Positions 16,769-23,683 of a stretch of DNA of 64,000 nt are shown here, piece by piece. The DNA lies in the NCBI RefSeq assembly GCF_042648365.1, contig NZ_JBHRXI010000004.1, forward strand, positions 186,001 to 250,000, given 5' to 3'. The stretch comes from Lutimaribacter_A marinistellae (lineage in GTDB: Bacteria; Pseudomonadota; Alphaproteobacteria; Rhodobacterales; Rhodobacteraceae). Position 1 is the first letter of the stretch. Each line of letters begins with the position of its first letter. A program made the position numbers and the translations under genes. The notes under the pieces are model-generated. The model was not told the DNA's origin and made no database searches. It saw only the letters and a list, made by a program, of their open reading frames with translations.

Positions 16769-17578
16769 ATGCCAACCCAGGCGCAGAAGGCAGAAACCAT
16801 GAAGGCCCTCCATGAGGGAGGTGAGACGTTCCTGATCCCCGGTCCTTGGGACATCGCTTCGGCGCGTGTGTTCGAAGCGCTTGGCTTCAAGGCATTGGCC
16901 ACCACGAGCGGTGGTCTGGCCTATGCGCTCGGCAAGCTGGATGGGCAAGTGACGCTTGAGGAAAAGGCTGCCCATTGCCGCGCCCTGAGCGAGGCCACCA
17001 GCATCCCGATCACCGCAGACCTTGAGAACGGCTATGCGCATGACGCCGATGGTGTCGCCGAAACCATCCGCCACATCGCGGGTACGGGCGTGGTCGGCGG
17101 ATCGATCGAGGATTGGAACGGCGAAGACATCTATGATTTCAACCACGCGGTCGAACGGATCGAGGCGGCGGTCGAGGCCGCAAGGTCGCTCGACTTTCCC
17201 TTCGCCGTGATCGGCCGCTGCGAGAACCTGCTGCGCAAGAAAAACGACATGGACGACACCATTCGGCGGTTGAAAGCCTACGAAGCGGCCGGTGTGGACG
17301 TACTGTTCGCGCCAGGCCTGCGAACGGCCGAGGAAGTCAGAACAGTGGTCGACGAAATCAGCAAACCGCTGAGCGTTGTTGCGATGAACCCCGACCTGAC
17401 CTTGGCGGCACTGGCCGAAGCAGGGGCCCGTAGGGTCAGCGTCGGTGGCGGGATGGCTGTCGCCGCTTATGGCACGCTGGTCGATGGCGCGCGCGAGATG
17501 AAGGAAGACGGCACCTTCACCTGGATGAAGGGGATTACCGCCGAGAATGCGATTGAACCTCTGCTGAAGAAAGGCTGA
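16769..17578 (+). CDS. Isocitrate lyase/phosphoenolpyruvate mutase family protein
   Basis: A 269-aa TIM-barrel protein. It starts FLIPGPWDIASARVFEALGF, keeps ATTSGGLAYALG, ITADLENGYA, GGSIEDWNG and the metal-site acidic residues of the ICL/PEPM superfamily, and ends with the RVSVGGG and YGTLVDGAREM segments typical of the small carboxyphosphonoenolpyruvate-mutase-like branch. The canonical PEP-mutase or methylisocitrate-lyase KKCGH-type active-site loop is absent, so C-C or P-C lyase specificity is open. A strong AAAGGAGA site precedes the ATG. It is divergent from the GlxA-type regulator. Confidence 0.82.
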   Translation: MPTQAQKAETMKALHEGGETFLIPGPWDIASARVFEALGFKALATTSGGLAYALGKLDGQVTLEEKAAHCRALSEATSIPITADLENGYAHDADGVAETIRHIAGTGVVGGSIEDWNGEDIYDFNHAVERIEAAVEAARSLDFPFAVIGRCENLLRKKNDMDDTIRRLKAYEAAGVDVLFAPGLRTAEEVRTVVDEISKPLSVVAMNPDLTLAALAEAGARRVSVGGGMAVAAYGTLVDGAREMKEDGTFTWMKGITAENAIEPLLKKG

Positions 17579-17891
17579 ACCAACCGGGGCCGGGACACAC
17601 TGGGTCATGACGACAATTGGCGGCGGGCAGACCGCCTATGGACAGGAGAAGAAGATCGACGCCCAGACCTCGGCCCCATTTTCCGGCAGCAACAAGATCG
17701 CGCGGTACCGTAAGCCTTGCTATGTCGAGGCGGTGGCTCCGAGAAATGAACGCAACACCCACGATACGGGTCTTTTGCGCCTGCGCGCCTTATCGCAATC
17801 GAGTTATCGATATCAGCAGTTTTGCATGATGTTCGCGTGACCCTCGCGACATTGGAAACGGACACGACATTACACGAAAGAGGAACTCGGA
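17579..17891. other. Intergenic region without recognisable gene
   Basis: About 313 bp lie between the PEP-mutase family gene and the yjbR-like gene. Short open frames on both strands (for example 17607-17840) have no ribosome site or family features. No stem-loop or RNA gene was recognised. Confidence 0.6.
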
Positions 17892-18251
17892 ATGAAACGC
17901 ATTCGGGATGCCATTATCGACTACGGCAAAGAGGAATACGGCATCGAGCCCGACCATCCGTTCGAGAAATACCCCAGCTATTTCGTTCTCCGGCACAAGG
18001 ACAACGACAAATGGTTCGCGCTGGTCATGGACGTGCCTGCGGACAGGATAGGTCTGGAAGGGGATGAGAGAGTCGATATCCTCGACATCAAATGCGATCC
18101 TGACGCGATAGGAGCACTGCGAAAAAAGGCGGGGTTCTTTCCTGCATATCACATGAACAAGGAACACTGGCTGACCGTGATTCTTGACGGAACGGTACCG
18201 ATGGATCGGATCAAACCGCTGATTGACCAGAGCTTCAACCTATCCGGGTGA
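17892..18251 (+). CDS. MmcQ/YjbR family DNA-binding-fold protein
   Basis: A 119-aa protein with the CyaY-like YjbR fold pattern: HPFEKYPSYFVLRHKDNDKWFAL, ILDIKCDPDAIGALR, and the hallmark FFPAYHMNKEHWLTVILDG close to the C-terminus. The molecular role of this family is not settled. A GAGGAACTCGG site lies before the ATG. No operon partner is evident. Confidence 0.88.
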   Translation: MKRIRDAIIDYGKEEYGIEPDHPFEKYPSYFVLRHKDNDKWFALVMDVPADRIGLEGDERVDILDIKCDPDAIGALRKKAGFFPAYHMNKEHWLTVILDGTVPMDRIKPLIDQSFNLSG

Positions 18252-18478
18252 TTGCGGGTCAATAACAAATCAGGCGCTTTACAGGGTCGAACAAATTTCG
18301 GAAATCAATGTCTTGATCGGCAATGACTTCTGGGCAAGTTTCGTCGGGCAGACAATTCTATCCAATGATCCGGTACGAACCGGAAAACCCATTTTCCCAG
18401 TTTCGCAAGTGCGGACGGATCGCCGGTCTGCCGCGCTTGTACCACGAGTTTTCCGGCGATCTGAAAGTATAGAAAAAG

Positions 18479-20725
18479 ATGACTATCTCCTTCGGCGCGC
18501 TTATCGAGCGCGATCTTCACCCGACCGCACAGTCCTACCAGGTCGGCAATCGCCTCTTTCTCGTCAATGACGGCCCTGCAGTCATCCACGAAGCACCAAG
18601 TTTCACCGTCTGGGACGACCGGGGCAACCGCATCCTCGTCGAGCGGCCCGTGACCGACGCCACCGAGGAAGATCTTGCCGGGTACGAATTCATGGGCGTG
18701 ACCCTTCGCTACTCGGCGACGGTCAGGCATATCGAGGCACGCGACGATGGCGGGTTCGTGATCCATTACGCCGAGCACAATCCCCGGCTCCAGTTCGGTT
18801 CGCCGTCGCAGCCACCCAGTTCGACCAAGATGCGCGCCTTTGCGGCCGATGGAACGCCGGAACCGTCGCAGCCCGGAATCGTCAAGGTCGACGTCGATGG
18901 CGCGTATGAAACGCTCAATCTCGAAGGCGGCGGCTTTGCCGAGGTCTGGGCCGCCGATGGCACGCGCCCGGACGAGTTGACCATTCATGGCGGCGCAGGC
19001 GGCAGTGTCCGGGCGACGTTCGAGGCGACCGGTGAGCCCGTAAACACCTTTCTCCCTGCTGCCCCGGCCTCCTTCTCGCTGGCTCAGTCCGGCAACACGA
19101 TTTTCGTGGTCCACCAGGACGCGCAAACCGGCAATGTCTATCTCAACCGATACGGCCTCGACGCCGTCAAGATCGGCTCCGAGATCGCGCTGGACGTGAC
19201 CGACAATGCTGCGATTGCCGGGCGCCCCGCTGCGGACCTTACCCATGCCGCCACGCTGGAGGATGGCCGCGTCGTCGTGACGTGGAGCAATCCCGGGCCG
19301 GCCGAGGCCGATGGCATCGACCTCTTTCAAATGATCCTGAACGCCGACGGCTCTGTCGCCCGCCCGGCCGAACGGATCAACACCGATCTGACCGTGGGCA
19401 CCCAGTACGACGCACAGGTTCACCCGCTGGCTGACGGCAGCTATGTGATCGTCTATCACACGATCAGCACCGTCATCGACGCGAACTATCGGCAGGAGGC
19501 TGTCGCGCGGCTCTACAATGCCGACGGCACGCCCGCGACGGACACCATTGCCTTTCCCGAAGCGGATGTGAACCTTGACGCTCTCAATGCCCATATGGCT
19601 GCGGTGTTCCCCAGCGGGTTCGGCTACATGCTGGACGGGTTCGGCAACGAATACACGATCCAGGTCGGCGAAGGCTCGGGCGAGACCGACCCGTCCGATC
19701 TTTTCGGCACCGAAGGAGATGACGTGCTGCCCGGTTCCGAGGCATCGGAGCGCATCTTCGCCCTCGCAGGCGACGACATCATCCTGCCCAGCGGCGACGA
19801 TCCTTTTACCCCCGCAGGCGGGCCGGACACGATCGACGGCGGCGCGGGGTCCGATACGGTCAGTTTCGTGACCCAGCCCAATGTCGAAGGACAACCCGAT
19901 GGTGAAACCCTCGTTCGGCTCGATCTTGCCGCCGGAACGGCCGAGATCGTCGGGGCTACGACGCACACCTTGCGGGACATCGAGAATGCCAACGGCTCAC
20001 ATAGCAACGACGTGCTGTCGGGCGACGCGCAGGCGAACCGGCTGATCGGCCTTGGCGGTGCCGACCGGCTGATCGGGCTCGACGGCGATGACACGCTCGA
20101 AGGCGGAACCGGGCCAGACACGCTCAACGGCGGCAACGGGAATGACATCATCATCGGTGGACTCGACGGTCACGAGCAGGACCAGCGCAACGTGATCTAC
20201 GCAGGCGCGGGCGACGACCGGGCCGAGGGTGGCGGCGGCAATGATCAGATCTTTGGTCAGGAGGGTAACGACACGCTTTCCGGCGGGTTCGGTGCCGACG
20301 AGTTGCAAGGTCAGGAGGGAAACGACGTTGTCACCGGCGGCGCCCTATCGGATCTGGTCTATGGCGGCGCGGGCGACGACTTCGTCAATGGCGGCTTCGG
20401 ACATGACCGGATCAACGGCGGCGCAGGGGCGGACAGGTTTTTCCATCTCGGCGTGGCCGATCACGGCTCTGACTGGGTTCAGGACTTCGTCGCCGCCGAA
20501 GGCGATCTGCTGGTTTTCGGCGGCACCGCCCGACGTGACCAGTTTCAGGTGAACTTCGACCACACCGCAACATCCGACGGCGACCGCTCTGGCGACGACA
20601 GCGTACAGGAAGCGTTCGTGATCTATCGGCCAACGGGCCAGATCCTGTGGGCTCTCGTGGATGGTGAGGGGCAGGACGCGATCAACATGCAGATCGGCAG
20701 CGAGATCTTCGATCTGATGGCGTGA
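18479..20725 (+). CDS. Large RTX calcium-binding repeat protein
   Basis: A 748-aa protein with no signal peptide. The N-terminal 390 residues are non-repetitive and strand-rich (TFEATGEPVNTF; segments such as LTHAATLEDGRVVVTWS resemble beta-propeller/fibronectin-like units seen in RTX adhesins). From about residue 415 to 670 there are GGxGxDxxx repeats in two blocks, including GGAGSDTVSF, GGNGNDIIIGG, GGAGDDFVNGGFGHDRINGG. It ends with a hydrophobic tail compatible with a type I secretion signal. ATG at 18479 with only an AAAAAG-like ribosome site. No transporter genes are adjacent. Function could be adhesion or enzymatic and cannot be resolved here. Confidence 0.82.
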   Translation: MTISFGALIERDLHPTAQSYQVGNRLFLVNDGPAVIHEAPSFTVWDDRGNRILVERPVTDATEEDLAGYEFMGVTLRYSATVRHIEARDDGGFVIHYAEHNPRLQFGSPSQPPSSTKMRAFAADGTPEPSQPGIVKVDVDGAYETLNLEGGGFAEVWAADGTRPDELTIHGGAGGSVRATFEATGEPVNTFLPAAPASFSLAQSGNTIFVVHQDAQTGNVYLNRYGLDAVKIGSEIALDVTDNAAIAGRPAADLTHAATLEDGRVVVTWSNPGPAEADGIDLFQMILNADGSVARPAERINTDLTVGTQYDAQVHPLADGSYVIVYHTISTVIDANYRQEAVARLYNADGTPATDTIAFPEADVNLDALNAHMAAVFPSGFGYMLDGFGNEYTIQVGEGSGETDPSDLFGTEGDDVLPGSEASERIFALAGDDIILPSGDDPFTPAGGPDTIDGGAGSDTVSFVTQPNVEGQPDGETLVRLDLAAGTAEIVGATTHTLRDIENANGSHSNDVLSGDAQANRLIGLGGADRLIGLDGDDTLEGGTGPDTLNGGNGNDIIIGGLDGHEQDQRNVIYAGAGDDRAEGGGGNDQIFGQEGNDTLSGGFGADELQGQEGNDVVTGGALSDLVYGGAGDDFVNGGFGHDRINGGAGADRFFHLGVADHGSDWVQDFVAAEGDLLVFGGTARRDQFQVNFDHTATSDGDRSGDDSVQEAFVIYRPTGQILWALVDGEGQDAINMQIGSEIFDLMA

Positions 20726-20742
20726 GGGCATTTGTCTGTGAT

Positions 20743-20762
20743 CCGGCCCGTTTCCTGGCCGG
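20743..20762 (+). terminator. Possible intrinsic terminator after the RTX gene
   Basis: CCGGCC (20743-20748) pairs with GGCCGG (20757-20762) around an 8-nt loop and is followed by TATCGTATTTTC. The T-tract is interrupted, so this is a weak candidate. Confidence 0.45.
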
Positions 20763-20876
20763 TATCGTATTTTCTCCTGTCTGAGTTAACGTGCGTCGCT
20801 TCGACGCTAAGCCCGCATCACAATGGGGTCGTCTCGCCGCTCCGGCACTACCCTGTGAAATACTCGGCGAATTGGT

Positions 20877-20919
20877 GACCCCGGCAGGATTCGAACCTGC
20901 AACCTGCCCCTTAGGAGGG
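20877..20919 (-). repeat. attL: displaced 3' end of tRNA-Arg
   Basis: These 43 bp are identical to 33419-33461. The adjacent bases complete the old tRNA 3' end as ...GTCACCA on the minus strand (CCA at 20873-20875). No D-arm or anticodon 5' strand follows, so this is a remnant and not a tRNA gene. Confidence 0.9.
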
Positions 20920-20933
20920 AACCGTTCATAGCG

Positions 20934-22028
20934 CTATTCCTTCTTTGATTTCTTGCTCTTGGGTGTTTGTACAGTGTCCGCCTGTACATGGTTTGTACGA
21001 AAACGGGCCCTGACATCGGCCTCATCTGTCTCCGCATGGGCATAAATGCGCATGGGCAAATTGGGGTCTGACCAACGGCCAGCCTTGGCCGCTGTGACCG
21101 GATCGACGCCCTGGCGCACGACCAGTTCTGTAAAGAATCCGTGCCGCCCTGCCGGGTGGGCGGAAAGGTACGGGATGTCCGCGCTCTTACAGATCGTCTT
21201 CCAGCGCGTGTTGTAGCCCGTTGAGCTGCCATAACCAAAGACGCGCGCCTTCATGAGCTTCCCAGTCTTCCGGTTCTTGGGCCGTTTCGGCGGGAGTGCC
21301 AGCAGCTCGTCCATCATCTGTGGCGACACTGTAATCCAGCTTTCCGGGTGGCCCTTCTGCGCCTTCACCCTGACCTTGTTCTCGGAAGGCCGCAGATCGT
21401 CAGGCTCAATCGAAACAGCCTGGTCAATACGCGCCGCCGTCTCGAACATGAACCGGACGAGGGCCGCGTTGTACGGATCAGCGGCCCGGCAAAACGCCTC
21501 GATCCAAGCCTTGTCAGCGGGCTTGCGTTCGACCCGGCTGTGCTTGCCACGCCGTTTGTCCTGGGCGATCCGCTCGAACTTGTCGTAAGGCTTCACTCGA
21601 ATGAGCGGTGTCCCCTCCAGCTCATGCGCGTTGTTGATCACGGCACTCGCGGGGGTCACGATCTCACGCCACCAAGTATCCGTCGATGCCTTCGGCTTCA
21701 GTTTCGGTCCCAGCCCTTTCAAGAGCGCCCCAGAGATCGCGCCCAACGGCATGTCGCCGATCTCCTGCACAATGGGGATGAGCTGCTTCGCCGTCTTCGG
21801 AGATGCGTTGTAGATCACGATCGCATCTGAGAACGTTTTGCTCGGCTCGTCGCCAACGACATGGCGACGTATCTGCATCTCGGTTTCGCGGTTTATCCAG
21901 TCCCGTGCGCCCGCTTCTGTAGATGCCTTAGTGCTTCGCCGGTATGGGCCTGCGATTGGCCTGCCGTTGTACTCGACCCAGCCCTTAGCCCAGTAGACGC
22001 GGCCCCTCTTGTAGATTTGGAGCGGCAT
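20934..22028 (-). CDS. Tyrosine-type site-specific recombinase (integrase)
   Basis: A 364-aa phage-type integrase. The N-terminus MPLQIYKRGRVYWAKGWVEY is an arm-binding-type domain, a core-binding domain spans about 60-165, and the catalytic domain has Arg200 (ETAARIDQAVSIEPDDL), the HPAGRHGF box with Arg295, Trp319 (AGRWSD) and the Tyr329 nucleophile in RIYAHA. It should catalyse integration and excision at the tRNA-Arg repeat only 15 bp beyond its stop. AAGGAGGCCAGGC precedes the ATG, so the start is firm, even though it lies inside the upstream xis-like gene. Confidence 0.93.
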   Translation of the reverse strand: MPLQIYKRGRVYWAKGWVEYNGRPIAGPYRRSTKASTEAGARDWINRETEMQIRRHVVGDEPSKTFSDAIVIYNASPKTAKQLIPIVQEIGDMPLGAISGALLKGLGPKLKPKASTDTWWREIVTPASAVINNAHELEGTPLIRVKPYDKFERIAQDKRRGKHSRVERKPADKAWIEAFCRAADPYNAALVRFMFETAARIDQAVSIEPDDLRPSENKVRVKAQKGHPESWITVSPQMMDELLALPPKRPKNRKTGKLMKARVFGYGSSTGYNTRWKTICKSADIPYLSAHPAGRHGFFTELVVRQGVDPVTAAKAGRWSDPNLPMRIYAHAETDEADVRARFRTNHVQADTVQTPKSKKSKKE

Positions 22029-22240
22029 GCCTGGCCTCCTTCAAATATCTTGTCAATCTGCGCGGGTGTGATCAGCATGGTCCGCCCAAGGCGGTAGAAT
22101 GCCCCTGTGTCGTTTGCTCGTTCGCGCAACGTTCGCTCCGAGATGTCGATCCCCATGCCGGACATAACCTCGACCCACTGGGCAGGCGTCTTGCCAAGCC
22201 CCAGGATTTGAGAACCATCAGTGACATTTTCGTTAGACAT
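21893..22240 (-). CDS. Small DNA-binding/excisionase-like protein overlapping the integrase start
   Basis: A 115-aa protein. Residues 15-68 (KTPAQWVEVMSGMGIDISER; TLRERANDTGAFYRLGRTML; ITPAQIDKIF) look like a winged-helix excisionase or MerR-type reader. The last 45 residues are Ser/Thr/Gly/Arg-rich and lie wholly inside the integrase gene in another frame (136-bp overlap). It is next to the integrase and another small HTH gene, as expected for directionality factors. No named family is certain. Confidence 0.6.
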   Translation of the reverse strand: MSNENVTDGSQILGLGKTPAQWVEVMSGMGIDISERTLRERANDTGAFYRLGRTMLITPAQIDKIFEGGQACRSKSTRGAASTGLRAGSSTTAGQSQAHTGEALRHLQKRAHGTG

Positions 22241-22243
22241 GGT

Positions 22244-22462
22244 TCAGCCCTGCCTACGGGATGTTGCCGTTCTAGGCTCGGCTTTGATCGTGAACTGCGC
22301 CACATACTTCTCCCAAGCCCCGTTCGGGATTTTCGGGTTCCGTTTCCCAGGCGCTGTGAAGATATGATCCAGCATGTCCTCACGGATCAGGTAGCGAACG
22401 TTGGTCACGGGGATACCGACGCGCTCGGCAAGTTCTTTCGGTGTTTCAAGAAGTTTGGTCAT
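22244..22462 (-). CDS. Small helix-turn-helix protein (excisionase/AlpA-like)
   Basis: A 72-aa protein with ETPKELAERVGIPVTNVRYL, a helix-turn-helix, followed by IREDMLDHIFTAPGKRNPKI (wing-like) and AWEKYVAQF. This is the layout of excisionase or AlpA-type reader proteins. A GAGGTGATGC ribosome site precedes the ATG. It is the first gene of the left-end minus-strand group and is divergent from the XRE regulator gene, with palindromes between them. Confidence 0.65.
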   Translation of the reverse strand: MTKLLETPKELAERVGIPVTNVRYLIREDMLDHIFTAPGKRNPKIPNGAWEKYVAQFTIKAEPRTATSRRQG

Positions 22463-22576
22463 GCATCACCTCTAGCTATGTCGACCACGAAGCGAAGCAG
22501 ATGATTCTCTTTTGCCTTCAGAATGAAACAAAAGTACGCTCAGGTTGAGAGAAGTGAGCGCATAGCCACGATTCAT

Positions 22577-22612
22577 GGTTACATTTTAAATATGTGACCA
22601 TATTTGTGGTCA
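22577..22612. promoter_or_regulatory. Two adjacent palindromes in the divergent xis/XRE promoter
   Basis: GGTTACAT (22577-22584) faces ATGTGACC (22592-22599) with one mismatch. It is followed by TGACCA (22595-22600) and TGGTCA (22607-22612), a perfect 6-bp inverted repeat. They lie just upstream of the XRE regulator start at 22637 and are likely operator sites for that repressor-like protein. Confidence 0.55.
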
Positions 22613-22636
22613 ATGCAACTAATTTTAAGGTTGCGC

Positions 22637-23071
22637 ATGACTGTTGAAGGCCTGGGACACCGATTGTCGGCGATAAGACGCCAGGAAAAACTGTCTCAAG
22701 AAGAGATGGCTGAGCGTCTTCATGTCAGCCGAAGCGCCTATCAGTACTATGAAAGGGGAGAACGCGATCTGCCCGGATCGCTCTTGTTGAAGGTGTTCCA
22801 AGAGTTCGAGGCCGATCCGCTATGGGTGCTGGAAGGCGACGTTGAACCAGGACTTACCCGGCGCGAACGCGAAATGGCGCGAGCCTATCGCAAGGTTGGG
22901 ATGGCTGTAGAGCACCGGATCAAAGAACGCGGCCTGTCAGTGCCGGATGAAAAGAAGTGGGACGCTATTGATTTCCTCTTTGCTGAGTTCCTCATTCAGG
23001 ACCCACTGAATACGATCAAGAATGCGCCCGACACACAACGAGTAGACCGCATCCTGGGGCTAGTCGCGTGA
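22637..23071 (+). CDS. XRE-family transcriptional regulator
   Basis: A 144-aa protein with an N-terminal Cro/C1-type helix-turn-helix (LGHRLSAIRRQEKLSQEEMA; ERLHVSRSAYQYYERGERDL), a linker (WVLEGDVEPG), and a helical C-terminal part. It is a likely repressor that controls itself and the xis/int side through the palindromes upstream. The ATG at 22637 follows a TAAGG site; a TTG at 22604 is an unlikely alternative. The stop overlaps the start of the next gene (TGATG), so the two are translationally coupled. Confidence 0.85.
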   Translation: MTVEGLGHRLSAIRRQEKLSQEEMAERLHVSRSAYQYYERGERDLPGSLLLKVFQEFEADPLWVLEGDVEPGLTRREREMARAYRKVGMAVEHRIKERGLSVPDEKKWDAIDFLFAEFLIQDPLNTIKNAPDTQRVDRILGLVA

Positions 23072-23643
23072 TGTCGGAGGGTCAGTTGTCATCAAACGTC
23101 CACGTGCTGAAGCCGCGAACTATGTCACTCTCAGATCGGCTTGATCGATTTCTTGCAGAACACGCTCTCGCTCCGAGCGAAACACCTATCCGGTGCGATC
23201 CAACACGACCCAGAGCGCCTGGGATCAACGCACTCACATGCGCTTTGTGTGGGCAGGCAGAGTACCTCACGAGGGACTATTGCCGCTGCGGTCACTACCT
23301 TCGAGGACAGTTGGAAGACGAGTTTCTGGTTTGGAAAAGTGAGATTGAGAAAGAACACCAACGCCTGGCAAACACAGTTGAACTGAAGTTGAGAAAACTC
23401 CGATACCTGATGCTGCTCGGTTTGCCGTTCGTTGTCCTTCCATTGCTATTCGTGGCTTTCTTTTCAGAGGGGTTTTCCCTCACGCCTTTGGTTTGGATGG
23501 CAATTGGCATCGCAATCATGGGCGTTTGCGCAGAGTTGGAGCAAAGGTTTCTCAGACCGGTCGGACTGAGCCAACATTTCCTTGCCACTTGCACTATGGA
23601 GACATTCCTCGAGCAAAGGTCTTTTCGGATGCTGGAAGAGTGA
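23071..23643 (+). CDS. Unknown protein with zinc-ribbon-like Cys motif and two membrane segments
   Basis: A 190-aa protein. CALCGQAEYLTRDYCRCG (C-x2-C-x10-C-x-C) suggests a short zinc ribbon near residue 60. A charged coiled segment (FLVWKSEIEKEHQRLANTVE) follows, then two hydrophobic spans (LMLLGLPFVVLPLLFVAFF and PLVWMAIGIAIMGVCA). It overlaps the regulator gene by one base and precedes the large STAND gene by 40 bp, so the three may form one operon. No family is recognised. A role as membrane partner or regulator of the STAND protein is only a positional guess. Confidence 0.65.
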   Translation: MSEGQLSSNVHVLKPRTMSLSDRLDRFLAEHALAPSETPIRCDPTRPRAPGINALTCALCGQAEYLTRDYCRCGHYLRGQLEDEFLVWKSEIEKEHQRLANTVELKLRKLRYLMLLGLPFVVLPLLFVAFFSEGFSLTPLVWMAIGIAIMGVCAELEQRFLRPVGLSQHFLATCTMETFLEQRSFRMLEE

Positions 23644-23683
23644 TTTTTGGGATTTTTGTTAAGTATTTTCGGCGGCATGAGCG

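Noticed and set aside
17607..17840. 77-codon plus-strand frame in the gap before the YjbR gene
   Set aside because: No ribosome site, no recognisable fold; the region looks non-coding.
18305..19966. 553-codon minus-strand frame opposite the RTX gene
   Set aside because: The RTX repeats on the plus strand fully explain it. No ribosome site or motifs.
20873..20919. Second tRNA-Arg gene at the left end
   Set aside because: Only the 3' part is present, without D-arm and 5' acceptor strand. It is an att remnant.
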